A stretch of DNA of 64,000 nucleotides from an uncultured Draconibacterium sp. (GTDB lineage Bacteria; Bacteroidota; Bacteroidia; Bacteroidales; Prolixibacteraceae). The number at the start of each line of letters is the position of its first letter. Positions within the stretch are counted from its first letter, which is position 1. Shown here one piece after another: positions 8,239 to 18,400 of this stretch. A program made the position numbers and the translations under genes. The notes under the pieces were generated by a model, which was not told the origin of the DNA, ran no database searches, and saw only the letters and a program-made list of their open reading frames with translations. Location: NCBI RefSeq assembly GCF_963676735.1, contig NZ_OY781464.1, positions 529,001 to 593,000 of the forward strand, read 5' to 3'.

Positions 8239-9144
8239 ATGAGAAAAATTATAGCCATTCTATTGAATTGTTTTTTTGTGTGGAATTGTCTCAATGCACA
8301 GGAAATAAAGCGCATTGATACGCATATTCATTTGTACGACACCAATCGATCAGGAAGCTTCGATTTTCTAGACGATCATAAATTGGATGGAAGCGTTAAA
8401 CTTCGTTTTCCGCACTTAGCAAAACAGTTTGCCGATTCTGCAACGTCGGCAGGAGTAAAGTTTGCTTATGTTGTGGAAGCGAGTATCCGTCGGGAAGATA
8501 ACTTTTGGCTTTCTGAAATTTGTGATTCTACAGCCTGTATACTTGGCTTTTCTGCTAACCTAAATCCGCTGGATGAGACATTTATAGAAGATCTTGAGTC
8601 GTTATCAAAAAATCCGAAGTTCAGAGGTATCCGCCCCCGAATTCGTGGATTTAATTTATCTGATGCGGAAACCATAAAACGCTTGGGAGAAATAGAGAAA
8701 CGTGGTCTTGTCCTTGAACTTTGGGGTAATAATACAGCTATTGCGTCAATTGCCAGTTTATATCCAAACATGAATATTATTGTGAATCATTTTGCCGGAG
8801 GTGCAATCCGTGCTGATGGTATTCCCAATAAATCTGCCTACATATCTAAACTGGAGCATTTGGCGACACAAAGTAATGTGTATATCAAAATATCAGCGCT
8901 TTATTCACGTTCAGGGAAACGGTTTGCCCCAACAAACATGGAATATTATAAACCATTAATTGATGCAGCTGTGGATGCTTTTGGCCCGGAACGTGTATTG
9001 TTTGGAAGCAACTGGCCGCTATCTGTTTTACGTGGGAACTACAAAAGTATGATAAAGCTTTTGGAAGCGTATTGCAAACAAAGGGAAGATTTAAGTGCCG
9101 AGCAGTTGTTTTATTCAAACGCTATAAAGGCTTACGGCCTGTAA
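8239..9144 (+). CDS. Exported amidohydrolase-2 family protein (COG3618, sugar-lactonase-like)
   Basis: 301 residues with a signal peptide (about 1-20, WNCLNAQ). The mature part is an amidohydrolase TIM barrel (PF04909): the metal-binding RIDTHIHLYD at about 25-34, RGIRPRIRGF near 135, VNHFAGGAIRADG near 183, and RVLFGSNWPL near 255, where many relatives have Asp instead of Asn. COG3618 members include L-fuconolactonase, L-rhamnonolactonase and LigI-type lactonases that open sugar lactones. Relatives I know are mostly cytoplasmic, so the signal peptide is unusual. The start codon touches the stop of the preceding frame. Likely role: hydrolysis of a lactone or ester formed in the periplasm; substrate unproven. 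Confidence 0.75.
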   Translation: MRKIIAILLNCFFVWNCLNAQEIKRIDTHIHLYDTNRSGSFDFLDDHKLDGSVKLRFPHLAKQFADSATSAGVKFAYVVEASIRREDNFWLSEICDSTACILGFSANLNPLDETFIEDLESLSKNPKFRGIRPRIRGFNLSDAETIKRLGEIEKRGLVLELWGNNTAIASIASLYPNMNIIVNHFAGGAIRADGIPNKSAYISKLEHLATQSNVYIKISALYSRSGKRFAPTNMEYYKPLIDAAVDAFGPERVLFGSNWPLSVLRGNYKSMIKLLEAYCKQREDLSAEQLFYSNAIKAYGL

Positions 9145-9223
9145 AAACAAGAAAATGGGGGCTCATTGTTCCGATAGAGAGAAAGGAAATTGTATAAAAA
9201 TTTGATTCTAAAAACAAATTGAA

Positions 9224-10720
9224 GTGAAACGAAATATACTATATTTTCTGTTTCTGTTTTTCGCCTTATTAGGATGTTTAGGTAACGAAAAAATCATTGA
9301 AATGGAAAAGAACAAACAATTAAAGAACATCCTGATTCTGTTTCCGGAAGACATGGGCAACCATATGAGTTCGTTAGGCACTCCTGGGATTAGCACTCCA
9401 GAACTTGACGCTTTGGCTTTAGAAGGAGTAAGATTCACCTCAAATTTTTGTGGTCAGCCGGTTTGCTCACCAAGTAAAGGTACCATTTACACCGGGCGTT
9501 ATCCTCACGACAACGGGATGATAAAAAACACCCACAATTTTTCGGTTGATCAACTTCCATTTCCCGAAGATACCGATCCGTCAGATTACCGAATAACTGG
9601 AGTTAAGGAGGATATTCCAACCTTAATTGAAATCTTGAAAGAAAATGGTTACTTCACGGCAATTACCTCAAAGACACATGTTCAACCCATGAAAAAATTT
9701 CCGTTCGACATGGGCTGGGGACGTTTAGGTTCAGAAGGTATTTATAAACCTGAAACGTGGAAAGAACTTATCAATGCAGTAAAGGATGGGGCCGCCGATA
9801 AACCATTTTTTTTGATGGCAAATACTTCGCTTACGCATGCGCCCTGGCAAATAAAGTTGCTTGAAAACGGGATTAGCAGTAATCCATCCAACAGGCTTGC
9901 ACCACCTACAAGTGTTGACTGGAAAGAGATTCCCGTGCATCCGTTTATGCCCGATACCGAAGTGGCGCGAAAAGACCTTGCCCGATATTTTGCAATGGTG
10001 CAGTTGGTTGACGATTGGGTAGGAGTAATTATGAATTCACTTGAAGAAGCGGGTCTGGCTGAAAACACATTGGTAATTTTTACGCCCGACCATGGAATGC
10101 CATATCAGCGGGGCAAGGTGGCATGTTACCCGGCCGGAACCCAGGTTCCATTAATTATAAAAGGACCAGGAATCTCCAAAGGCCTTTCTTTGGAAACGCC
10201 GGTAAGTCATGTCGATTTGATGCCAACCATACTTAAATACCTGAATATTGATATCCCTAATGTGCAACACGGTAATTCATTATGGCCACTTCTAACCGGT
10301 CGGCAAAAAGAGTTTGAGGGGCGTAAAACAGTGCTTACCGAAACAAATTCATACTACAAAGGCCGAGCGGTAACCGATGGAAAATGGTATTACGTAAAAA
10401 ATTACACACAACCTTCACACAAGGCAGGTGCCGAAAGTCCGTGGCTTAATCCTCCTATGAACATTGATCTTTGGATGCCAGATCACAAGGTTTACGACAA
10501 TCAGGTATTTTCTGAAACAATAAAATCGAAGGAAGAATTTCCACTTGCCTACGAACTGCTTGCTCAGATTGTGGAGGGCAGACTTCCGCAGGAAGAGTTG
10601 TATAATCTTGAAAATGACCCGTGGGCAGTAAATAACCTTGCCGAAAATCCAGTTTATAAAAATGAGCTTGAAAGAATGAGAAATGAACTTCGGTTTTGGA
10701 AAGCTAAAACTAACTTTTAA
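9224..10720 (+). CDS. S1-type sulfatase, lipoprotein, with CSPSK in the fGly motif
   Basis: 498 residues from a GTG start, chosen because only this start includes the lipoprotein signal FALLGC; the first ATG (9301) would remove it. Sulfatase fold: NILILFPEDMG (metal residues Glu42, Asp43), the formylglycine motif Cys81-Ser-Pro-Ser-Lys85 followed by GTIYTG, SKTHVQP, the second metal pair FTPDHG near 283, and a C-terminal YNLENDPWAVNNLAENP block. The canonical signature is C-x-P-x-R; here Arg is Lys (codon AAA at 9476). Sulfatases of this class release sulfate from sugars after the Cys is oxidised to formylglycine. First of four consecutive sulfatase genes, 2 bases before the next. Confidence 0.88.
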   Translation: MKRNILYFLFLFFALLGCLGNEKIIEMEKNKQLKNILILFPEDMGNHMSSLGTPGISTPELDALALEGVRFTSNFCGQPVCSPSKGTIYTGRYPHDNGMIKNTHNFSVDQLPFPEDTDPSDYRITGVKEDIPTLIEILKENGYFTAITSKTHVQPMKKFPFDMGWGRLGSEGIYKPETWKELINAVKDGAADKPFFLMANTSLTHAPWQIKLLENGISSNPSNRLAPPTSVDWKEIPVHPFMPDTEVARKDLARYFAMVQLVDDWVGVIMNSLEEAGLAENTLVIFTPDHGMPYQRGKVACYPAGTQVPLIIKGPGISKGLSLETPVSHVDLMPTILKYLNIDIPNVQHGNSLWPLLTGRQKEFEGRKTVLTETNSYYKGRAVTDGKWYYVKNYTQPSHKAGAESPWLNPPMNIDLWMPDHKVYDNQVFSETIKSKEEFPLAYELLAQIVEGRLPQEELYNLENDPWAVNNLAENPVYKNELERMRNELRFWKAKTNF

Positions 10721-10722
10721 TA

Positions 10723-12426
10723 ATGAAACAAATTTTTAAATTAACGCTTCTGATTTTATTGTTGTATCTGGTTTGTGCTTGCACTATTTCTGAAAAAGAA
10801 ACAAAACCAAACATCATTCTTATCCTTGCCGATGATTTTGGCTATATGGATATTCAGCAATATGCAAATCGGGCTTTAGGTACCGATAAAAGCAAAATGT
10901 TTTACGAAACCCCAAACCTGGATCGTTTGGTAAACGAAGGTGTTGCGTTTGAGCAAGCTTATGCTTGTCAGCTGTGTTCGCCAACAAGGGCCAGCATTTT
11001 GACTGGAAAATTTGCAGGACGTTTGGGGTTTACTACAGCCACACCGCTTATCAACACCTATTACAATCAAAACCTTGCTGTTCCTAAAGGGAGTTATGCG
11101 CACGATGTACTTTCTCATACCGACAGGATTAAAATTGAACAAGCCTGGTTAAATGGAAGTACTAATACAGCTGTTCCGTCCGGGACTGCGATGGATAATG
11201 GTTGTGATGAAATTTCCATTGCCGAGGCTTTACCCGATTATCATTCGGCTTTTATTGGCAAATGGCATATTGGAGGGCATGGAGCCGAAGGTTATCAACC
11301 CGCCGACCAGGGTTTTGAACCACTTGCCTGGTTCGATGCCGGTGGCTCAACTTATTTTAATTGGCGACCTGGCTGGAATAATCGTTCAAAAAAACGACTG
11401 CCTAAAATACCCCAGGAAGAATGGAAAATGGGCTATGCCGGAGAAGATACCGGCGAAGAATATTTAACTGATGATTTAACCAAACAAGCTTTACAATTCA
11501 TCGATAAACGCACACAAATTAAAGAGCAACCTTTCTTTTTGTATTTCTGCCACTTTGCTGTACACTCCCCCTGGCAGGGAAAACAGGCCGATATCGATTA
11601 TTTCGAAAATAAGGAAACAAAAGGGTGGAATGGCCATGAAGATGCGACTTATGCTTCAATGATTCGCGGATTGGATAACTCGGTTGGCCAAATTTTGAAT
11701 AAATTGGAAGAAACAGGTTTGGATGAAAATACATTGATAATTTTTATGTCGGATAATGGCGGGATTGACAACGATGTTGAACCCCGTGGATTTATAACCG
11801 ATAATTATCCATTAACAGGAGGAAAAGCTTGTGTAACGGAAGGAGGAATTCGCGTACCGCTGATTTTGCACTGGAAAAATAGAATTGAAGGTGGTAAATG
11901 GTGCAATGTTCCGGTTGACTGTACCGATATTTTGCCAACCATTGTTGAAGCTGCCGGACACAGTCCCAAACGGTTTTACCATGAAATTGGAATTGATGGA
12001 AGAAGCATTTTGGGATTAAGTAATGATGTTGAGAATGAAAACAAAACCTATACAAAAGATACCCGCTACTGGCATTATCCGTTTAACGTGGTTTATCACA
12101 ATCCTTACGATGGTTTGCCTTTAACTCCACATTCGGCCATTCGAGAGGGGGACTTTAAACTCATTTGGGACTGGCATGGGCGATTGAAATTATTTAATAT
12201 TGCTGAAGACATTTCGGAAAAAAACAACTTGGCTAAGCTGATGCCTGAAAAAACAAAAGAACTGTTTAAAAAGCTGGTTGTTTGGCTAAAAACAAATGTG
12301 AATGAAACCTATTGGCCCAAAGTAAATCCTGATTATAGTCCTGAAAATGAAGCTCATAATGAGCCTTTTGTCGATTTGTTGGAGGTTTATCGAAAGGGAG
12401 GCAATGTTGTTGAAAAATCAAATTGA
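10723..12426 (+). CDS. S1-type sulfatase, lipoprotein
   Basis: 567 residues. Lipoprotein signal LVCAC at about 17-20. Motifs: NIILILADDFGYMD (metal Asp37, Asp38), formylglycine site Cys85-Ser-Pro-Thr-Arg-Ala-Ser-Ile-Leu-Thr-Gly, FIGKWHIGGHG near 180, FMSDNGG near 345 and GGIRVPLILHW near 375. All canonical catalytic residues I can check are present. The protein would remove sulfate esters from oligosaccharides in the periplasm after export and maturation; no sulfatase-maturating enzyme is in this window. The region between about 125 and 165 is longer than in minimal sulfatases. The next sulfatase starts 15 bases downstream. Confidence 0.92.
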   Translation: MKQIFKLTLLILLLYLVCACTISEKETKPNIILILADDFGYMDIQQYANRALGTDKSKMFYETPNLDRLVNEGVAFEQAYACQLCSPTRASILTGKFAGRLGFTTATPLINTYYNQNLAVPKGSYAHDVLSHTDRIKIEQAWLNGSTNTAVPSGTAMDNGCDEISIAEALPDYHSAFIGKWHIGGHGAEGYQPADQGFEPLAWFDAGGSTYFNWRPGWNNRSKKRLPKIPQEEWKMGYAGEDTGEEYLTDDLTKQALQFIDKRTQIKEQPFFLYFCHFAVHSPWQGKQADIDYFENKETKGWNGHEDATYASMIRGLDNSVGQILNKLEETGLDENTLIIFMSDNGGIDNDVEPRGFITDNYPLTGGKACVTEGGIRVPLILHWKNRIEGGKWCNVPVDCTDILPTIVEAAGHSPKRFYHEIGIDGRSILGLSNDVENENKTYTKDTRYWHYPFNVVYHNPYDGLPLTPHSAIREGDFKLIWDWHGRLKLFNIAEDISEKNNLAKLMPEKTKELFKKLVVWLKTNVNETYWPKVNPDYSPENEAHNEPFVDLLEVYRKGGNVVEKSN

Positions 12427-12441
12427 AATTTTTACGGAAAC

Positions 12442-13881
12442 ATGAAGAATTTACCTTTTGCACTTAACATCTTGATTTTCATTTTTGCTGGTACTACCTG
12501 CACAACTCCAATTGAAAAGCCCAAACCAAATGTTCTGCTTATTGCAGTCGACGACCTGAACGATTGGATTGCTTGCCTTGGTGGGCATCCGCAGGCAAAA
12601 ACTCCAAACATCGACCGTTTGGCCGCCAACGGCGTGCTGTTTACAAATGCCCATTGTCAGGCGCCGGTATGTAATCCATCGAGGGCCAGTATGATGGCAT
12701 CTTTATATCCCAGTACCTCAGGTATTTATTTTCTGAACCCGGATATAAAAGATTCGCCGATAGCAAAAAGAAATACTTTAATGCCCCAACGTTTTCAGGA
12801 CGAAGGGTATCACGTTAGTGGGGCAGGTAAATTGTTTCATAACGGGCATGGCATTAACGAACGATATATTCCGAATTACGCAGGACAAATGGGAGGTTTT
12901 GGCCCCATGCCCAACGAAAAAATTAGCCCTTATCCGGGCCATCCGTTGTGGGACTGGGGAGTTTTTCCTGAACGAGACGACCAAATGCCTGACTATAAAG
13001 TTGCACAATGGGCTGTTGAACGTTTAAGCGAACATCGTGATAGTGCCATTTGGATGGGCGTTGGGTTTTATCGACCTCATGTTCCACAGTTTGCCCCGCA
13101 AAAATGGTTTGATATGTATCCAATCGATTCGATCCAATTACCAGTTCATATTAAAAACGATTTAGATGATATTTCGCAATATGGAAAGGATATTACACGT
13201 CTGGAGCATGTTCATCCACCATGGGAATGGGTAATTGAGAACGACCAATGGAAACCTTTGGTGCAATCGTACCTGGCTTGTGTAAGTTTTGTTGACGAAC
13301 AAATTGGAAAAGTTTATAAGGCACTCGAAAATAGTGAATACGCCGCTAATACTTTTGTGGTTTTGTATAGCGACCACGGATTTCACCAGGGAGAAAAAGG
13401 CCGCTTTGCCAAACGAAGTTTGTGGGAAGATGGGGCACGCGTGCCAATGATTATTTTTGGGCCAGGTATTCCAAAAGGTGTACGCTGTAATAAACCGGTT
13501 CAACTATTGGATATTTATCCAACTTTGCTGGATCTTTGTGGATTAGAAGCTGATTCGCTACACGAAGGAAATTCGTTGGTGCCGCTTTTGAAAGAAGCCG
13601 AATCGGGTTGGCCATATTATGCCCGCACCAGTTTTGGCCCGGGTAATTATGCCATTGTATCGGAAGGTTTTCGTTTTATTCAATACAACGGTGGCTCGGA
13701 AGAATTTTACGACCATGCAAACGACCCGCACGAATGGTACAATGTAGTTGATAATCCGAAATACGCTAATTTAATTGAAGAACACCGGGCACAGATTCCG
13801 CAAAAACATCATCCAATTCTTGGGGAAAAGTCAACCGGACATCTATCGTTTGCAGCAACTGAAGCAAAGCAAAAGAAATAG
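12442..13881 (+). CDS. S1-type sulfatase (iduronate-2-sulfatase-like, S1_7 type), lipoprotein
   Basis: 479 residues with a lipoprotein signal (FAGTTC, Cys20). Motifs: NVLLIAVDDLNDWIACLGGHP (metal Asp37-Asp38), formylglycine site Cys77-Asn-Pro-Ser-Arg81-ASMM, GAGKLFHNGHG near 130, GFYRPHVPQFAPQKWFDMYP near 205, YSDHGFHQGEKGRFAKRSLWEDGARVPMIIFGPG near 310. This arrangement is that of iduronate-2-sulfatase-like enzymes, a group that includes 2-O-sulfatases on uronic acid or rhamnose. In this locus it is a candidate for desulfating uronate or rhamnose. The subfamily assignment is by motif memory, not by a search. Confidence 0.9.
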   Translation: MKNLPFALNILIFIFAGTTCTTPIEKPKPNVLLIAVDDLNDWIACLGGHPQAKTPNIDRLAANGVLFTNAHCQAPVCNPSRASMMASLYPSTSGIYFLNPDIKDSPIAKRNTLMPQRFQDEGYHVSGAGKLFHNGHGINERYIPNYAGQMGGFGPMPNEKISPYPGHPLWDWGVFPERDDQMPDYKVAQWAVERLSEHRDSAIWMGVGFYRPHVPQFAPQKWFDMYPIDSIQLPVHIKNDLDDISQYGKDITRLEHVHPPWEWVIENDQWKPLVQSYLACVSFVDEQIGKVYKALENSEYAANTFVVLYSDHGFHQGEKGRFAKRSLWEDGARVPMIIFGPGIPKGVRCNKPVQLLDIYPTLLDLCGLEADSLHEGNSLVPLLKEAESGWPYYARTSFGPGNYAIVSEGFRFIQYNGGSEEFYDHANDPHEWYNVVDNPKYANLIEEHRAQIPQKHHPILGEKSTGHLSFAATEAKQKK

Positions 13882-13921
13882 CGCTTATTGGAATAGGTTT
13901 GAAATGAAAAAAGGAATTTAA

Positions 13922-15442
13922 ATGAGAACAAAAAATATGTTTAAAGTAAAAAAGCTTATTGTGGCACTAATGGGATGTTTGTTTTTTACTGTATCCCTGG
14001 CCCAAAAACCAAATATTTTATTTGTATTTGCCGACCAGTTAAGATCACAAGAGCTAAGTTGTTACGGAGGAGTGAATATTAAAACCCCAAACCTTGATAG
14101 GTTAGCCGACGAAGGTTTAATGATGACCAATGCTATTAGCACCTATCCAATTTGTTCTCCGTTCAGAGGAATGCTGTTAACGGGCCTTTATCCTTTAAAA
14201 TCAGGGATTTCAAACAATGACCATCCGCTGAATCCTGAATTGCCATCATTTGCAAAATCGTGCAAAAAAGAAGGATACAATACCGCCTATATCGGCAAGT
14301 GGCATATCGATGGGATTGGACGAACTGCTTATATTCCTGAAGAACGACGTTTGGGCTACGATCATTGGCAGGCTTTGGAATGTACGCACAACTATTTTAA
14401 ATCGCTTTATTTCCATAATAATGAGGTAGAACCAAAATATTGGAAAGGCTTCGATGCTGAAGCGCAAACAAAAGCCGCTCAGGACTACATTAGAGCCAGA
14501 GATACTGAAAAACCGTTTTTCTTGACGCTTTCGTGGGGGCCACCTCATGACCCGTATATTGCACCTCAGGAGTATATGGATAAAGTAGAACCGAAGAAGT
14601 TGATTTTGCGAGAGAACGTAACTGAACATCTGATGGAAGAAGAATTGCAGAATAATCCACGTTTTAAAATTCCGGAAAGATATATTCACTCTCATGCCAA
14701 ACTAAGAGTAAGAGCAAAAGACGAAAATATTATTAGAAAACGATACGCTGGTTATTTGGCAGCGACTCTGGCTCTCGACGATTATATTGGTGAGCTTTTG
14801 CAAACGCTTGAAGAGGAGGGGATTTTGGATAATACCATTGTCGTTTTTACATCCGACCATGGTGACCAATTGGGGTCGCACCAGTTTTATGGTAAAAATG
14901 TTCCTTTTGCTGAATCCATATCAATTCCGTTTTTAGTTAGATATCCAAAAGTGCTGAAACAAGGCACCATTGCCGATAATTTGCTTTCGCCCATTGATAT
15001 GTTTTCAACTGTTTTTGGAATGGCGAACATTGATCACCATGAAATTGACGGAGTAGATTTAACTCCTGCAATTGTAAATGAAGCAGTGGATGCGCGCGAT
15101 GCAATCCTTTTAATGAATCTGACGCATTTTAATAATACCAGCCTGATTAACGGTTTAGATACCTATCGAGGCATTCAAACTAAAAAATATACTTACGCAC
15201 GATACGAAGACAAAACTCCCTGGTTGCTTTTCGATAACGAGAATGATCCGTTTCAAGTGAACAATTTGGTTGGAAATTCTGCATACACTGGCTTAATTAA
15301 AACGCTCGATAAAAAGTTGGATAAACTATTAATTGAAGCCCAAGACCCGGAAAATACCAAAGAGATTTACGACCGGATTATGAGGGAAAATCCCAAGCGA
15401 ATTATGGTTAATGAATTTAGAAAGGTAAACCCCGATTTATAA
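13922..15442 (+). CDS. S1-type sulfatase, Sec-secreted
   Basis: 506 residues. The ATG at 13922 gives a signal peptide ending VSLAQ at about 28 (the ATG at 13937 is an alternative). Unlike the three preceding sulfatases it has no lipobox, so it is probably periplasmic or secreted. Motifs: NILFVFADQLRSQELSCYGG (Asp38-Gln39), formylglycine site Cys78-Ser-Pro-Phe-Arg82-GMLLTG, YIGKWHIDG near 120, FTSDHGDQLGSHQFYGKN near 315. Last gene of the operon that starts at 2962. Its TAA lies inside the palindrome TTATAA (15437-15442), which is also the stop of the convergent HTCS gene, so the genes overlap by 6 bases with no terminator between. Confidence 0.92.
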   Translation: MRTKNMFKVKKLIVALMGCLFFTVSLAQKPNILFVFADQLRSQELSCYGGVNIKTPNLDRLADEGLMMTNAISTYPICSPFRGMLLTGLYPLKSGISNNDHPLNPELPSFAKSCKKEGYNTAYIGKWHIDGIGRTAYIPEERRLGYDHWQALECTHNYFKSLYFHNNEVEPKYWKGFDAEAQTKAAQDYIRARDTEKPFFLTLSWGPPHDPYIAPQEYMDKVEPKKLILRENVTEHLMEEELQNNPRFKIPERYIHSHAKLRVRAKDENIIRKRYAGYLAATLALDDYIGELLQTLEEEGILDNTIVVFTSDHGDQLGSHQFYGKNVPFAESISIPFLVRYPKVLKQGTIADNLLSPIDMFSTVFGMANIDHHEIDGVDLTPAIVNEAVDARDAILLMNLTHFNNTSLINGLDTYRGIQTKKYTYARYEDKTPWLLFDNENDPFQVNNLVGNSAYTGLIKTLDKKLDKLLIEAQDPENTKEIYDRIMRENPKRIMVNEFRKVNPDL

Positions 15443-18400
15443 GGACTTTCTAAACTGAAGAGGGGTGAGCCCTTTTTCTTTTTTAAATGTAACCGAAAAA
15501 ATACTTTGGCTGCTAAAGCCACATAAATAGCTAATTTCGCCAAAACTTTCTTCACCGCTTTTAATCAGTTCAATAGCTTTGTTAATTCGATAGCGGGTCA
15601 GGTAATCTTTAGGCGAAATTTCGGCGATGTTCATAAATTTTCGATAGAAGCTGGCACGGCTCATATTCATCTCTTCAGCCAAACGATTTACATTAAATTC
15701 AGGCGAAGTATAATTGTGTAATATTACTTCGCTAACTTTTTTCATAAACGATAATTCGAATTGGTTAACCTTACCATCTTTTATATCAATAGGCAAGGCA
15801 TTCTGGTAATAATCGCGAAGTTTTTTACGTTGGTTAATCAGGTTGGCAATTCGTATTCTCAGAATCTCTAAATCAAAAGGTTTTGTAAGGTATTCGTCGG
15901 CACCGAACGAAAAGCCAGTAATTTTGTTTTCAACTTCGGCTTTAGCTGTAAGCAAAATAATTGGAATGTGCGAAATCATGCTTTCTTTTCTTATTTGTTT
16001 GCACAGTTCGATACCATCCATTTCGGGCATCATTATATCCGAGATAATGATGTCGGGAATACGATTTTTGGCGATTTTATATGCTTCTTTACCATTGAAG
16101 GCCGAAATAATCGTGAATTGGTTCGCAAGGGCATCACAAATGAATTGATTTAGCTCAATATCGTCTTCAACCAGCAAAATTGTTTCTTTATTCTTATCGG
16201 TCTGAGCCTGTTCCGATTTTTTTGCAACATGATTTGTACTTTTTGATTGGATAGCAACTTCTGGTAAAGCTTCATTTTGCCAAATTTCATCCGGATAAGC
16301 GCTTTTATTGGTTGGTAAAACAAAACAGAAACAAGTTTCAATATTTTCTTTACTGCTTGCCATTATCGCTCCCTGGTGCATTTCAACCAGTCGCTTTGTA
16401 AAATCCAGACCTATTCCGGAACCCGAATAATCCGGCTTTTTCCCTGATTTTTCATAATGTACAAATCGCTCAAATATATGAGGCAGTTTTTCTGAAGGAA
16501 TACCTCTGCCATCGTCAATTACCGAAATTTTAACATAATTTTCCGATGTGGATGGCTGGTGTAAAATTTCTTGCAAATCTTTGTGTTTACAGCTTTCAAT
16601 TTTTATGATTATAAAACCTGAGTTATCGGTGAATTTTAACGAATTGCTGACCAGGTTGCTTACAATCTTGTCGTATTTGTCGTAATCGATAGGTACTATC
16701 AACTCATCGTACTCAGACTCGAGCTCAATTGAAACATTCTTTAGGCGTGCGGTATATTTAAACGATTCAAGCAGTTTTTTGGTAAGTGCAATTATATCTT
16801 CGTTTTTTATTTCCAGGCGCAAAGTATCATTTTCTAATTGCCTGAACGAAAGTAGCTGGTTTACCAATTTTAGCAGGCGATCGGTACTGTTTTGCAAACT
16901 ACCAACTGTTGCCAATTCTATTTTCATTCTGGAGAGTTCGGCAGCCAGGTAGTCAACATTACCTTTTATAAGTGTAAGTGGAGTTCGTAATTCGTGTGAA
17001 ATATTGGTAAAAAACCTAATCTTCATTTTCGAAACCTCGTTGTCGCGTACTCGTTCGTTATGTTCTATTTCAAGTTCTTTCTGAACCAGTTGTGCTCTTA
17101 AAATCAAGCGAAATGTTAAATAGGTAATTACTGTAAGCAAAATTACATAGCCTAAAAATGCCCAGGCCGTTTTCCAGGGCGCGGGTTTTATTTCAATTTC
17201 TAAAACTGCCGGTTCCGACCAAACACCATTGTTATTCTGCACTTTAACACGAAAAGTGTAATCGTTGGGACTCAGGTTCGAGTAGCCCGCAAACGTTCGG
17301 TTGTCTACATAATTCCACTGCTTATCATAACCTTCTAACTGGTAAGCATACTTTAAATTGTGGGCTGCGATATAATCAAAACCTTTGTACTCTATACTAA
17401 ATGCAGGGTAGTGGTGATTCAAACAAATTTTGTTGGTTTTGTGTATGGCTTGTTTCAGAATTTTTGTTTTATCGCCAGCTCTTACCTCGCTGTTCGAAAC
17501 CTTTAACGATTCAAGAATAATTTGAGGGACATCTTCTTTTTCATCGCCAAAGTTTCCAGGGTTAAAAAAAGTAATTCCAAAATTTCCTCCAAAAAACAAT
17601 GTGCCGTGTTTGTCAATAAAAGCGGCCTTTTGGTGGAATTGAATGTTTTCAAGTCCTTCGTTATAAAAATAGTTGGTAAACTCACTTTTCTTGTCAAAAC
17701 GCGAGAGTCCGTAGGCGGTACTTATCCATATTTTTCCAAATTTGTCTTCCACTATTCCGGTAATATCATTATTGGGTAATCCTTCATTAATTGTATATAT
17801 TTCGAGAGAATCAGGTTTGTTGTGTTTTATTCTGAATAATCCGTATTTAAAATTACCAACCCATAAATCCTTCTCAGAATCGATATAACAAGTAATAATA
17901 GAACCTAGCTTATCTTCATGTCGTTTCAAACTTTGCGAAAAGTTTATAAACAAATCATTTTCGTAGTCGTATCTAATCAGGCCTCTTCCGTACGATGATA
18001 AAATCAATTCATTATCGTTGTACTTCAAAATCTGAGTGATGTTGTTCCCTAGTTTGTTTATGTTCTTCTCCAGTTTACCATCCAGCGAATAAACAAAAAG
18101 CCCAATTCTGTCGCTACCGGCAAACATTCGGTTGCTGTGTTCGCAAAATGACACAATTCCATTATTTGGGGTTGGCATTTCTAATAGTTTGCTTTCTCCC
18201 GTTTTGGGGTTGTATAAAAACAAAGAACTTTCGGTGCCAATCCAAATTTTGTTTTTCGAATCGGTGGTTACACTTCTAACGTGGTTATCGTTAATAAAAC
18301 TGTTCTCCGAATTTAAAATTTGAGTGCTTTTTGTATTTGAGTTATAGGTGTACAAACCATCCGATCGGGTTCCCATAAAATAAATGCCATCATTGGAGGT

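Noticed and set aside
14246..14695. Antisense frame of 149 codons within the fourth sulfatase
   Set aside because: It lies entirely inside a clear sulfatase gene and its hydrophobic, Phe/Arg-rich translation is typical of reverse-strand shadows.
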